Of a stretch of 64,000 bases of DNA, positions 11,456 to 20,500 are shown in pieces. The notes under the pieces were generated by a model, which worked only from the letters and a program-made list of their open reading frames with translations, had not been told where the DNA came from and ran no database searches. The stretch comes from DATARH01 sp963773625 (GTDB taxonomy: Bacteria > Pseudomonadota > Alphaproteobacteria > ATCC43930 > CGMCC-115725): the NCBI GenBank assembly GCA_963773625.1, contig CAVZCJ010000003.1, positions 1 through 64,000 of the forward strand, in the 5' to 3' direction. A program made the translations under genes and the position numbers. Positions within the stretch are counted from its first letter, which is position 1; every line of letters begins with the position of its first letter.

Positions 11456-11636
11456 CGTCGCCTACTCCCTTGGCAGGTGTCGGCGATGAAGACCGGTGCG
11501 TTTTGCGGTTTATTCGGGCGGGTCGAAAATTTCCGCCGAAAAAAGATTTACCGCGCTCAGAATAAAACCCGCCGCGGTCCGGTCTTATGAGCATGGCAGC
11601 CTTTGCCTGGCTCGCGGTTCGAGCTCGTGAGGAGAA

Positions 11637-12152
11637 TTGCCCCCTTCATCGCGTGACAATTCGTTCGAGCGGGTGGTGCTGCCGCATCTCGACGCCGCCT
11701 ACAACCTCGCGCGCTGGCTGATGCGCGACAGGGCGGCGGCGGAGGATGTGCTGCAGGAGGCGATGGTGCGCGCGCTGACTTATTTCGCCAGCTTCAAGGG
11801 CATCAACCCGAAGGCCTGGCTGTTGCAGATCGTGCGACATACCGCCTACGGATCGATGGCGCTCAACCGCGGGGTCGAGACCGTGCCGCTCGAGAATGAC
11901 GATCCGACACCGGCCGCGGGTGACGATCCGGAAGCGGCGCTGCTGCGGGGGCGCGAATGCCGCCAGGTGCGGGCGCTGATCGCCGCGCTGCCGGTGGAAC
12001 TGCGTGAAACCCTGGTGCTGCGCGAATTCGAGGAGTTGTCCTACAAGGAAATCGCCGAGGCGACGCTAACCCCGATCGGAACCGTGATGTCGCGGTTGTG
12101 GCGTGCGCGACAATTGCTCGCCCGGGCGGCCGAGGCGGAGGGTCTGCATTGA
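11637..12152 (+). CDS. ECF sigma factor paired with zinc-finger anti-sigma
   Basis: 171 residues. Region 2 is AAYNLARWLMRDRAAAEDV; region 4 is ALPVELRETLVLREFEELSY and PIGTVMSRLWRARQLL. The apparent start is TTG at 11637 just after GAGGAG, a tight spacing, so the true start may be slightly different. The stop overlaps the anti-sigma start (ATTGA), implying coupled translation. It is distinct from the two EcfG-like sigma factors in the window. It probably controls the divergent metallophosphoesterase and cupredoxin genes. Confidence 0.92.
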   Translation: MPPSSRDNSFERVVLPHLDAAYNLARWLMRDRAAAEDVLQEAMVRALTYFASFKGINPKAWLLQIVRHTAYGSMALNRGVETVPLENDDPTPAAGDDPEAALLRGRECRQVRALIAALPVELRETLVLREFEELSYKEIAEATLTPIGTVMSRLWRARQLLARAAEAEGLH

Positions 12153-12931
12153 ACGGTATCCGAAGCACCTTAGGACCGCGACCGGGCTGCGAAAAGGTCC
12201 TGCTGGTCCAGGCCGAGCTCGACGGCGAGCTCGACGCCGCCCAGGCCGCGGCGCTGGAGATGCACTTCGCTGATTGCCGCATCTGCCAAACGGCGAGGGC
12301 CGAGTTGCTGAGCGCGCGCGAACTGCTGCGCCGCGAGAGCTACGAGGCCATGCCGGACGACGTGCGGGCGCGGGTCATGGCGCGGCTGCGCCAGGCGCTG
12401 CCACCGCAGCCCGCGCCCCTTCACCGCTGGCGGTGGGTGTTTCCCTCGCTCGGAGGCTTTGGGCTTGGCGCGGCTTGCGCCGCCGCCCTCGCGTTTCTGC
12501 TCCTGTTGCCGCAACGCGATGATCTCGCCGCTCAGCTGGTCGCCGGGCACATTCGGGCGCTGCAACCGGGCCATCTCGAGGATGTGATCTCGACCGATCA
12601 GCACACCGTCAAGCCGTGGTTCGACGGGCGGCTCGATTTCGCACCGCCGGTGCGGGATTTTGCCGCCGATGGGTTCCCGCTAAAAGGCGGGCGGCTCGAC
12701 TATCTCGACGGCCGACCGGTCGCGGCATTGGTCTATCAGCGAGACAAGCACATCATCGACGTGTTTGTCTGGCCGCAAAGCGGCTCCGCCTTTCACCTCG
12801 CGAACGGCGCCGCCGTCCAGGGTTATAATCTCGTGCATTGGACCGGGGATGGGATGAATTTCTGGGCGGTGTCGGACGTCGAGCGGGCGCAGCTCGACAA
12901 TTTTGCGTCGCTGTGGCGCAAGGCGCCGTAA
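12149..12931 (+). CDS. Membrane anti-sigma factor (zinc-finger, ChrR/RsrA-like)
   Basis: About 260 residues from a TTG overlapping the sigma stop. The anti-sigma zinc motif H-x3-C-x2-C is present as HFADCRICQ near residue 42. A single membrane helix (GLGAACAAALAFLLLL) lies near residue 115, followed by a periplasmic sensor domain containing LDYLDGRPVAALVYQRD and HWTGDGMNFWAVSD. This arrangement holds the sigma factor at the membrane until an envelope signal releases it. The signal is unknown. Confidence 0.9.
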   Translation: MNGIRSTLGPRPGCEKVLLVQAELDGELDAAQAAALEMHFADCRICQTARAELLSARELLRRESYEAMPDDVRARVMARLRQALPPQPAPLHRWRWVFPSLGGFGLGAACAAALAFLLLLPQRDDLAAQLVAGHIRALQPGHLEDVISTDQHTVKPWFDGRLDFAPPVRDFAADGFPLKGGRLDYLDGRPVAALVYQRDKHIIDVFVWPQSGSAFHLANGAAVQGYNLVHWTGDGMNFWAVSDVERAQLDNFASLWRKAP

Positions 12932-13022
12932 ACCAGCGATTTCGCCGAGCCTTTCGCCTTTCTCCACAGTTTGTTAACCATATTGCCACACACCCAATCG
13001 GAGAACTGCCCGGAGTAGAGCG

Positions 13023-13406
13023 ATGGAACGCGGACGCCTCGCCAGATTTGGCCTTGTGTTTGGGCTTGCCGGCCTATTCGGCTGCGCGCCGGTACCGACG
13101 CCGCAAGTCGCGGTCGCTCCGCCGCCGGTCGCTGTTACCGCACCGCCGCCCGCGCCACCAGCGCCGCCGCCCATGCCGCCGACCCCGCCCGCGCACGTCG
13201 TGGCGGTTGTACCGCCGCAGCCCGTGGTCGTACCACCGCTACCGCCGCCCCCGGTCCCGCGGCTTGCGCAGCGGACGGTGATCTTAATCCATAGGGTCCA
13301 TCATTACCGCCGATACGCCGCTGCGCGGACCGGCTATTATGGCCCGCCCTGCGGCAGCATCGCGCACCCTTGCACCGTGTATCACGCGATCGTGTCAATT
13401 CAGTAG
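13023..13406 (+). CDS. Proline-rich putative lipoprotein
   Basis: 127 residues. The N-terminus is a signal sequence ending in LAGLFGC, a plausible lipobox. The next 60 residues are mostly proline, alanine and valine, a spacer through the periplasm. The C-terminal part is His/Tyr/Arg-rich with two cysteines (GPPCGSIAHPC). I do not recognise a family. Its 3' end overlaps that of the convergent TPR gene by 7 bases. Confidence 0.65.
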   Translation: MERGRLARFGLVFGLAGLFGCAPVPTPQVAVAPPPVAVTAPPPAPPAPPPMPPTPPAHVVAVVPPQPVVVPPLPPPPVPRLAQRTVILIHRVHHYRRYAAARTGYYGPPCGSIAHPCTVYHAIVSIQ

Positions 13407-14038
13407 CTGTTGGCGAAGCCGTCGCGGAGCATGAGGTCGAGCACGGCCTCGGCCCGCAGTAACGCAGGGTCGTCCGGCGCAGTGGTGCGTCGAAGCGCTG
13501 CGGCGACTTGCTCCTGCAGAGCGTAGGCGTCATCACGTTCGCCGGATTGCCATAGCAGGGCAGCGAGATTGCCCATCGCTGCCAGCGTGTCTCCATCGTC
13601 TTCACCGAAGAGGTGAACAAGTACCCCGATCGTCTCATTGAGTAGCGCGCACGCGCTGTCGATGTCGCCCATCGCCGCGACAGTGCCGGCGAGATTATTG
13701 ACCGCCCGCAGCGTCTCGCGGTGCTCATTGCCATAAAGCGCGTGCATCCCAGCGGCGACTTCTTCCTGAAGCCGCCGCGCCGCAGCGAGATCGCCCTGCT
13801 GGCCGAGAGTGGATGCCAACTTTCCCAGCGCCTTCAGCGTGTCGTAATGCGCATCGCCGAAGAGCGCGCGGCGGCCAGCTACCACCGCCTCCTCGAGCTT
13901 GCGGGCGCGCGACAACTGACCCTCGGCCCACAGCACCTCGGCGAGGTCGAGCATCGCCGTCAGGGTATTGGGGTGGGCGTCGCCGAGGTCGTGGCGGCGC
14001 TCATCAACGAGGGCTTCGAGTTCGATGACCGTCGCCAC
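13400..14038 (-). CDS. Tetratricopeptide (kinesin-light-chain type) repeat protein
   Basis: 212 residues made of about four 42-residue TPR_10/TPR_12 repeats, each with the pattern GxxHxxTLxAxxxLAxxLxxxGD (for example NEHRETLRAVNNLAGTVAAM). It is cytoplasmic and has no catalytic motif; the role is probably protein binding. The GTG start at 14038 overlaps the methyltransferase stop by one base, so the two are likely cotranslated. Confidence 0.8.
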   Translation of the reverse strand: MATVIELEALVDERRHDLGDAHPNTLTAMLDLAEVLWAEGQLSRARKLEEAVVAGRRALFGDAHYDTLKALGKLASTLGQQGDLAAARRLQEEVAAGMHALYGNEHRETLRAVNNLAGTVAAMGDIDSACALLNETIGVLVHLFGEDDGDTLAAMGNLAALLWQSGERDDAYALQEQVAAALRRTTAPDDPALLRAEAVLDLMLRDGFANSY

Positions 14039-14769
14039 TAGCGGGGGCGCGGCTTGTTGCCCCAGACGACGTAACGCTTGCGCGGCCGCAATTCCTCGCC
14101 TTCCGCGGCGGCGCGCTGGTTTTGCGCGAGGATCACATCGGCCAGCGGGTCGCTACCGACATTGACAAGTCCGTGCGAGCCGAACAGCGCCTCGATCTCT
14201 TCCTGCGGCTTGCCCTTCAGAAACGGCAGCCGGTCGCCGATCGGCGCGTATTCGGCGCTGCGCCGAGCACTTGCCGCCTGCTCCTCGCCGGGCTTCACCA
14301 GCGACTGGCCGTCGATGACCGCGAGCCGGCCGCCCGGGCGCAACACGCGGATCCACTCGTCGATCGCCGCCTCGGGGTGCGGCAGGGTCCACAGCACGTG
14401 GCGGGTGATCACCAAATCGAACGACAACGGCGCAAACGGCAGCGCCTCGGCGTCGGCCTCCTCGAAGCGGATGTCGGCGTCGGCCTGCGCGGCCTTTCCC
14501 CTAGCGAGCGCCAGCATCGCCGGCGCGAAGTCGATGCCGGTGACGCGGTGGCGCCGCGCCGCCAATTCGAGCGAGAGGAAGCCGGTGCCGCAGCCGATGT
14601 CGAGCGCGTCGAGCCCTTCGCGCCCGTCGAGGGCCAGCGCGAACACGCGATCCCACGCGGCGCGCTCTTCGGGCGTGCGAATGCTGTGGCCGAAATCCTC
14701 GTCGAAATGCGAGGCGCGCCTATCCCAATGCGCGGCCACCTGCTGTTTGACGATATCGGTTAGCGGCAT
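14038..14769 (-). CDS. Class I SAM-dependent methyltransferase
   Basis: 243 residues. Motif I is ALDIGCGTGFLSLELA, motif II is VTGIDFAPAMLALA, and the post-motif region RFEEADAEALPF and VLRPGGRLAVIDG are typical of Methyltransf_11 proteins. Substrate cannot be told. It lies 9 bases downstream of the luciferase-like oxidoreductase and directly upstream of the TPR gene, suggesting a three-gene unit. Confidence 0.88.
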   Translation of the reverse strand: MPLTDIVKQQVAAHWDRRASHFDEDFGHSIRTPEERAAWDRVFALALDGREGLDALDIGCGTGFLSLELAARRHRVTGIDFAPAMLALARGKAAQADADIRFEEADAEALPFAPLSFDLVITRHVLWTLPHPEAAIDEWIRVLRPGGRLAVIDGQSLVKPGEEQAASARRSAEYAPIGDRLPFLKGKPQEEIEALFGSHGLVNVGSDPLADVILAQNQRAAAEGEELRPRKRYVVWGNKPRPR

Positions 14770-14778
14770 CTCAGCCTC

Positions 14779-15699
14779 CTATTTCAGCCCAACCACCTCG
14801 GCCAGCGCGTCGACCTGCTCGACATAGTTGGAGACCGGGTTGAGCATGAGGTGGTTGGCGCCCATGGCGACAACCTCCTCCAGCCGCTCGCGCACCTGCT
14901 CGGGGGTGCCGTGAATGCCGGAGAAATCAGTGCCCGGCGGGTTGTGATAAACCTCGGTGAACCAGCGGTCGAGCAGGCGCCGTGCCGTCGCCGGGTTCTC
15001 GTCGACCGTCATGAAGATGCGCTTCGAGATCGGGAAGTTCTCCGGGTCGCGGCCGCGCGCCGCCAGCGCCTCCTTGAGGATCGGCACCAACTCGCCGAAC
15101 TGCTTGATGCTCGACCCGCCCGAGCCCATCCAGCCATCGGCCAATTCGGCGCTGCGCCGCACCGCGGCGGGGTGTCCGACTCCCATCCACAGCGGCAGCG
15201 GTTTCTGCACCGGCCGCGGCGACATCACCTCATTGTCGAGATTGTAGAACCGACCGTGAAAGGTGACGCGCTCCTCGTTCCACAGCGCACGGATCAATGC
15301 GACCTCCTCGCGGAAGCGGGCGACCTTGCCTTCGTGCGGGACCTCGAACTGGCGGTAATGGTGGTCGCGGCCGAGCCCGACCCCGAGGATCGCCCGGCCG
15401 CCGCTGACATAGTCGAGCGTCGCCCATTGATGCGCGACCATCGCCGGGTGATGCACCGCCAGCACCACGACCGAGGCGCCAACCCGGATTTTCGACGTCA
15501 CCGCCGCGGCGTAGGTCAGCACCGGGATCGGGTCGAAACACATCGATTCTTCGTTGAGGGTGTTCTCGGTGACCCAGAGGTCGCGGAACCCGAGCGCTTC
15601 GGCGCGCTGCGCCACGGTTTTGACCGCGCTCATGTCGATCGGGTCCGGCGAGCGGTGCGGCAGCGACATGCCGAATGCGATCTTGTCCTTTAAGGCCAT
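14779..15699 (-). CDS. LLM-class flavin-dependent oxidoreductase
   Basis: 306 residues of the bacterial luciferase-like TIM-barrel family. Landmarks are IAFGMSLPHRSPDPID, EALGFRDLWVTEN, GGRAILGVGLGRDHHY, PRPVQKPLPLWMGV and the C-terminal MGANHLMLNP. It uses FMN or F420; no substrate is indicated. It is divergent from phnG, sharing a 175-base upstream region that also holds a Pho-box-like site, so phosphate control of this gene is possible but unproven. Confidence 0.88.
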   Translation of the reverse strand: MALKDKIAFGMSLPHRSPDPIDMSAVKTVAQRAEALGFRDLWVTENTLNEESMCFDPIPVLTYAAAVTSKIRVGASVVVLAVHHPAMVAHQWATLDYVSGGRAILGVGLGRDHHYRQFEVPHEGKVARFREEVALIRALWNEERVTFHGRFYNLDNEVMSPRPVQKPLPLWMGVGHPAAVRRSAELADGWMGSGGSSIKQFGELVPILKEALAARGRDPENFPISKRIFMTVDENPATARRLLDRWFTEVYHNPPGTDFSGIHGTPEQVRERLEEVVAMGANHLMLNPVSNYVEQVDALAEVVGLK

Positions 15700-15829
15700 G
15701 AACCGGCGCCTCGTGCTGCTGGTGACGCGTGACGGCTAGATTGGCCTGCCTGCCGATAAGGCGCAAGGCAAGCCGCCCGCACCGGCGGTGGAGCAGGCTG
15801 TGGCGGCGGCATCGCCGATTTGTAACTAG

Positions 15830-15848
15830 ACGGTCATCCGAGCGTCAC
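15830..15848 (+). promoter_or_regulatory. phnG: Putative Pho box upstream of phnG
   Basis: Two direct repeats spaced 11 bases, ACGGTCAT at 15830-15837 and AGCGTCAC at 15841-15848, resemble the PhoB binding repeat CTGTCAT. They lie 26 bases before the phnG start codon. A three-repeat version lies at the other outer end of the locus. Confidence 0.55.
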
Positions 15849-15874
15849 CATTAGCCGCTTAACTCGCCTCGATC

Positions 15875-16369
15875 ATGGAGCCGCGGAAGGATCGACACGG
15901 CCATAGTGACGCGAGCGCCGTTTCGCGGCGGCAATGCTGGCTGGCAATACTGGCGAAGGCGCCCCTGGCTCAGTTGGAAACGGCTTGGGCAGCAATCGAT
16001 GAAAAGCCCGCGTACCGAATGCTGCGGCGAGCCGAATCCGGCCTCGTCATGCTGCGTGGCCGGATCGGCGGCACGGGTCGGCCTTTCAATGTCGGCGAAA
16101 TGACGATGACCCGTGCGGCGGTGCAGCTGCTCGACGCGGCGGGCGAGGCAAGTCAGACCGGTTTTGGACATGTGGCCGGGCGCTCGGCGAGAAAGGCCGA
16201 GCTGGTCGCGCTGTTCGACGCGATGCTACAAGATCCGGCGCGACACGGTGCGATTGCTACCGCCGTCGTGATGCCGCTGGCCGCCGAACAGCAAGCGGCG
16301 AAGGCGGCGCAGGCCGCAAAGGTGCTCGCGACCAAAGTCGATTTCTTCACCATGGTCCGCGGCGAGTGA
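15875..16369 (+). CDS. phnG: PhnG subunit of carbon-phosphorus lyase
   Basis: 164 residues. PhnG forms the C-P lyase core with PhnH, I and J and takes part in attaching ribose triphosphate to the phosphonate. Recognisable stretches are RMLRRAESGLVMLRGRIGG, FNVGEMTMTRAAVQL and GHVAGRSARKAELVALFDA. It opens the operon and overlaps phnH by 4 bases (GTGA type). It is unbroken. Confidence 0.95.
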   Translation: MEPRKDRHGHSDASAVSRRQCWLAILAKAPLAQLETAWAAIDEKPAYRMLRRAESGLVMLRGRIGGTGRPFNVGEMTMTRAAVQLLDAAGEASQTGFGHVAGRSARKAELVALFDAMLQDPARHGAIATAVVMPLAAEQQAAKAAQAAKVLATKVDFFTMVRGE

Positions 16370-16995
16370 GCGACGCAGTCGAGCTAGGGTTAGCGGGTCG
16401 GGCGGTCTTCGCTGCGCTCGAACCCGGTCTCGCCGACCCGGTGCATGGTTCGCAATCGTGCTTTCGCGCGGTTCTCGCTGCGATGGCGCGGCCCGGCACC
16501 ATCGTCGAGATCCCGCCGGCGCTCGCCGGCAATCCCCTAGCGCCGCTTGGGCCAGCGGCGGCGGCAATTGCCCTGACGCTCTGCGATATCGACACTCCCG
16601 TGTGGCTCGACGCAGCGTTGGAGGCAACCGGCGATTACCTGCGATTTCACTGCGGCGCCCCGCTTGCGGCCAGACCAAACGAGGCGCGCTTCGCTTTCGT
16701 GGCGGAGCTTAGCGCCTTGCCGCCGCTCGGCGCGTTCGCGCTCGGCAGCGACGAATATCCCGAGCAATCCACGACGTTGGTCATCGAAGCCGCGTGCCTC
16801 GTCGGGGGCACCGGTGTGCGGCTGCGCGGCCCCGGCATCCAAGGCGAGGCCCGCCTCGGCATCGCGGGGCTGCCGGCACGGTTTTGGGAGGAGCGGCAGG
16901 CGCTTGCAGAGCTGTTTCCGCGCGGCGTGGACGTGCTGTTCATCAGCGGCCATCGGCTGGCGGCGCTGCCGCGTTCATCTCTGGTTGCGGCTTAG
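16366..16995 (+). CDS. phnH: PhnH subunit of carbon-phosphorus lyase
   Basis: 209 residues from a GTG start. PhnH dimers complete the GHIJ core complex. Family landmarks: VHGSQSCFRAVLAAMARPG, LTLCDIDTPVWLDA, FALGSDEYPEQSTTLVIE and LRGPGIQGEARL, ending in FPRGVDVLFISG. It is intact and lies between phnG (overlap) and phnI (12-base gap). Confidence 0.95.
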   Translation: MSDAVELGLAGRAVFAALEPGLADPVHGSQSCFRAVLAAMARPGTIVEIPPALAGNPLAPLGPAAAAIALTLCDIDTPVWLDAALEATGDYLRFHCGAPLAARPNEARFAFVAELSALPPLGAFALGSDEYPEQSTTLVIEAACLVGGTGVRLRGPGIQGEARLGIAGLPARFWEERQALAELFPRGVDVLFISGHRLAALPRSSLVAA

Positions 16996-17007
16996 GAGGC
17001 CAGCCGA

Positions 17008-18099
17008 ATGTACGTCGCGGTGAAGGGCGGCGAGAAAGCCATCGAAGCGGCGCATCGGCTGCTCGCCCAGGCGCGGCGGGGCGACCCGGCGGTGCCCGAA
17101 CTCGCCCTCGCGCAGATCGATCAACAGCTTGCTTTGGCGGTCGACCGGGTGATGACCGAGGGCTCGGTCTATGACCGCGAGCTGGCGGCATTGGCGATCA
17201 AGCAGGCACGCGGCGACCTGACAGAAGCGATCTTTCTGTTGCGCGCCTACCGCACGACGCTGCCGCGCCTCGCGGTCAGCCAGCCGATCGAGACCGGGCA
17301 GGCACGGCTAAAGCGCCGCATCTCGGCGACGTTCAAGGATTTGCCCGGCGGGCAGGTGCTGGGCCCGACCTTCGACTACACTCACCGCTTGCTCGACTTT
17401 GCGCTGGCGGCGGAGGGCGGCGCAGTCGCGCCGGCGCCCCCGCCGGCGGCGGCGCACGAGGTGGAGGCGATGCCGCGCGTCAGCACGCTGCTCGGCGACG
17501 AGGGGCTGATCGAACCCGCCCCGGACGGCGCCACCGAACCGGGCGACCTTACCCGCGACCCGCTCGCATTCCCGGCGGATCGAGCGCTGCGGTTGCAGAA
17601 CCTTGCGCGCGGCGACGAAGGCTATCTGCTCGCTCTTGGCTATTCGACCCAGCGCGGTTACGGCCGCAATCATCCCTTCGCTGGCGAGATCCGCATCGGC
17701 GAGGTCGAGATCGAGATCGTCCCTCCCGAGCTCGGGTTTTCGGTCGTGATCGGCGAGATCACCGTCACCGAATGCGAGATGGTCAACCAATTCAAAGGCT
17801 CGGCGACGGCGCCGCCGCAATTCACCCGCGGCTACGGGCTTGCCTTCGGCGAAAGCGAGCGCAAGGCGATGGCGATGGCGTTGGTGGATCGAGCGCTGCG
17901 CGCCCAGGAACTCGGCGAGGAGGTCACCGCGCCGGCGCAGGACCAGGAATTCGTCCTCTACCACTCGGACAATGTCGAAGCGTCCGGATTCACCCAGCAT
18001 CTGAAGCTGCCGCATTACGTCGATTTTCAGGCCGAGCTGAACCTGATCCGCCGGATGCGCGCCGAGTGGGACACACCGCAAGCCGAGGCCGCAGAATGA
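17008..18099 (+). CDS. phnI: PhnI subunit of carbon-phosphorus lyase (nucleosidase)
   Basis: 363 residues. PhnI, with G, H and L, displaces the adenine of ATP with methylphosphonate. Landmarks: MYVAVKGGEKAIEAAHRLL, VMTEGSVYDRELAALAIKQ, DLTEAIFLLRAYRTTLPRL, YLLALGYSTQRGYGRNHPFA and FVLYHSDNVEASGFTQHLKL. The usual length is about 355 to 370. Its stop overlaps the phnJ ATG. Confidence 0.96.
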   Translation: MYVAVKGGEKAIEAAHRLLAQARRGDPAVPELALAQIDQQLALAVDRVMTEGSVYDRELAALAIKQARGDLTEAIFLLRAYRTTLPRLAVSQPIETGQARLKRRISATFKDLPGGQVLGPTFDYTHRLLDFALAAEGGAVAPAPPPAAAHEVEAMPRVSTLLGDEGLIEPAPDGATEPGDLTRDPLAFPADRALRLQNLARGDEGYLLALGYSTQRGYGRNHPFAGEIRIGEVEIEIVPPELGFSVVIGEITVTECEMVNQFKGSATAPPQFTRGYGLAFGESERKAMAMALVDRALRAQELGEEVTAPAQDQEFVLYHSDNVEASGFTQHLKLPHYVDFQAELNLIRRMRAEWDTPQAEAAE

Positions 18100-18962
18100 G
18101 CGAACCCGCGGCCGAGGCGGCCGGCTACAACTTCGCCTATCTCGACGAGCAGACCAAGCGGATGATTCGCCGCGCCATCCTCAAGGCGGTTGCGATCCCC
18201 GGCTACCAGGTGCCCTTCGCCAGCCGCGAGATGCCGCTGCCCTATGGCTGGGGCACCGGCGGCATCCAGGTGACCGCCAGCATCATCGGCGCAGAACGAT
18301 ACGCTCAAGGTCATCGACCAGGGCGCTGACGACACCACCAACGCCGTTTCGATCCGGCGCTTCTTCGCATCGCACGGCCGGCGTCGCGACCACCGAGCGA
18401 GACGGCCGAGGCGAGCATCGTCCAGACCCGCCACCGCATTCCCGAAACGCCCGCTGCGCGAAGGACCAGATCATCGTCTACCAGGTGCCGATACCCGAGC
18501 CGCTGCGCTGGCTCGAGCCGCGCGAGACCGAAACCCGCAAGATGCATGCGCTCGGCGAATACGGGCCGATGTACACGAGGCTTTACGAGGACATCGCGCA
18601 ATTCGGCCGGGTCGACGACCGCCTACGACTATCCGGTGATGGTCAATGGGCGCTACCTGATGCGGCCGTCGCCGATCCCGAAATTCGACAATCCGAAGAT
18701 GGACATGAACCCGGCGCTGCAGCTGTTCGGCGCCGGACGCGAGAAGCGCATCTACGCGGTGCCGCCCTACACCTCGGTCAAGAGCCTCGATTTCGCCGAT
18801 CATCCGTTCGCGGTCGAGCGCTGGGACCAGAGCTGCGCGATCTGCGGCGCTACCGACTGCTTCCTCGACGAGGTCATCACCGACGACTGCGGCGGCCGCA
18901 TGTTTGTCTGCTCCGACACCGACTATTGCCGCAACCGGCAAACTGCGAAGGCGGCGGAATGA
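18096..18962 (+). CDS. phnJ: PhnJ, radical SAM carbon-phosphorus lyase (frameshifted)
   Basis: Catalytic subunit that cleaves the C-P bond of ribosyl phosphonate with a [4Fe-4S] cluster and SAM. The cluster cysteines appear in CAICGATDC and GGRMFVCSDTDYC. The N-terminus GYNFAYLDEQTKRMIRRAI and the segment YPVMVNGRYLMRPSP fit the family. Six apparent one-base insertions between 18290 and 18625 break the middle third. ATG at 18096 overlaps the phnI stop; its stop overlaps the phnK ATG. Confidence 0.95.
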
Positions 18963-19771
18963 CCGCATTGCAGCTCGGCGACATGGTGACTGCCGCGGAG
19001 GAACCGCCGCTGCTTCGAGGTCACCGGGCTCGGCAAGAGCTTCGGCAGCCGCGTCGCCTGCCGCGACGTCTCGTTCGCGCTGTGGCCGGGCGAGGTGCTC
19101 GGCGTCGTCGGCGAGTCGGGCTCGGGCAAGACGACGCTGCTCAACTGCCTGTCCGCCCGGTTGCAGCCCGATTGCGGCCGCGTCGAGTACCGGATGCGCG
19201 ACGGCCGGATCGCCGGACTGTTCGAGCTCTCCGAGCCGGCGCGGCGCCTGTTGATGCGTACCGATGGGGTTTCGTCCACCAGAACCCGCGCGACGGGCTG
19301 CTGCTCGGCCTGTCGGCGCGGCGCCAATATCGGCGAGCGGCTGATGGCGCGTCGGCGCGCGTCACTACGGCGACATCCGCGACGCGGCGACCGACTGGCT
19401 CGCAAGAGTCGAGATCGAGATCGCCCGGATCGACGACCCGCCGCAGACTTTCTCCGGCGGCATGCAGCAGCGGCTGCAGATCGCCCGCAATCTGGTCTCG
19501 CGCCCGCGCCTCGTGTTCATGGACGAGCCGACCGGCGGGCTCGACGTCTCGGTCCAGGCGCGCCTCCTGGACTTGCTGCGCGGGCTGTGCGACGAGCTCG
19601 CTCTCGCCGCGATCGTGGTCACGCACGATCTCGGCGTCGCTCGGCTGCTTGGCGCACCGGCTGCTGGTCATGCGCGGGGGCGCGGTGGTCGAGACCGGGC
19701 TCACCGACCAGGTGCTCGACGACCCGCAGCACCCCTACACGCAACTTCTCGTCTCCTCGATGCTGCAATGA
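18959..19771 (+). CDS. phnK: PhnK, ABC-type ATPase of the C-P lyase complex (frameshifted)
   Basis: ABC ATPase that binds the PhnGHIJ core. Walker A is GESGSGKTT, the signature is FSGGMQQRLQIARNL, Walker B is LVFMDEPTGGLD and the H-loop is VVTHDLGVARL. The family ending DPQHPYTQLLVSSMLQ is present. At least three indels between 19010 and 19370, plus one near 19650, break it. It overlaps phnJ and phnL by 4 bases each. Confidence 0.95.
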   Translation: MTALQLGDMVTAAEEPPLLRGHRARQELRQPRRLPRRLVRAVAGRGARRRRRVGLGQDDAAQLPVRPVAARLRPRRVPDARRPDRRTVRALRAGAAPVDAYRWGFVHQNPRDGLLLGLSARRQYRRAADGASARVTTATSATRRPTGSQESRSRSPGSTTRRRLSPAACSSGCRSPAIWSRARASCSWTSRPAGSTSRSRRASWTCCAGCATSSLSPRSWSRTISASLGCLAHRLLVMRGGAVVETGLTDQVLDDPQHPYTQLLVSSMLQ

Positions 19772-20500
19772 CCGAGCTGCTGCGTGCCATCGGTCTGAGC
19801 AAGACCTTTACCCTGCACAACCAGGGCGGACTTCAGTTGCCGGTGCTCGACGCGATCGACCTCGCCGTCGCCGCGGGCGAATGCGTAGTGCTCAACGGCC
19901 CGTCCGGGCGTCGGCAAATCGACGCTGCTGCGTGCGCTCTACGGCAATTATCTGCTGCAGCAAGGCCATATCCTGGTCCGCCACTTGGCGCCAGGTCGTC
20001 GATATGCGCGGCCGCCTCGCCGCGCTTGGTGCTCGACGTGCGCCGCCGAACGATGGGGTTCGTCAGCCAGTTTCTGCGCGTCATCCCGCGCGTCGCCACC
20101 CTCGACCTGGTGCGCCGAACCGCTGCGCCGCCTCGGCGTCGGAGCCGAAGAACGCGCGCGAGCGGGCGGAGGCTCTGCTCGAGCGGGTGGCCATTCCCGC
20201 GGCGGCTGTGGAGCCTTGCCGCCGGCGACGTTTTCGGGCGGCGAGCAGCAGCGTGTCAACATCGCCCGCGGCCTCGTCGCCGAACATCCGATCCTGCTGC
20301 TCGACGAGCCGACCGCGGCGCTCGACATCGCCAACCGCGATGCGGTGATCGAACTGATCGACGCCGCGCGTCGTCGCGGCACCGCGATTGTCGGTATTTT
20401 CCATGACGCGGCGGTGCGGGAGGCGGTGGCGACGCGCACGGTCGAGTTTGGATCGCCGGCACGCCGCTCGCCGCCGGCGAGCCGCGGCCGCGCCATGTCC
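19768..20500 (+). CDS. phnL: PhnL, ABC-type ATPase of the C-P lyase pathway (frameshifted)
   Basis: Second ABC ATPase of the pathway. Joined frames give SKTFTLHNQGG, the Walker A region GPSGVGKSTLLRALYGNY, MGFVSQFLRVIPRVATLD (Q-loop), FSGGEQQRVNIARGL and ILLLDEPTAALDI. Several one-base indels fall between 19908 and 20240. The exact stop cannot be fixed because the last 60 bases are also shifted; it ends near the phnM ATG at 20495. Confidence 0.92.
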
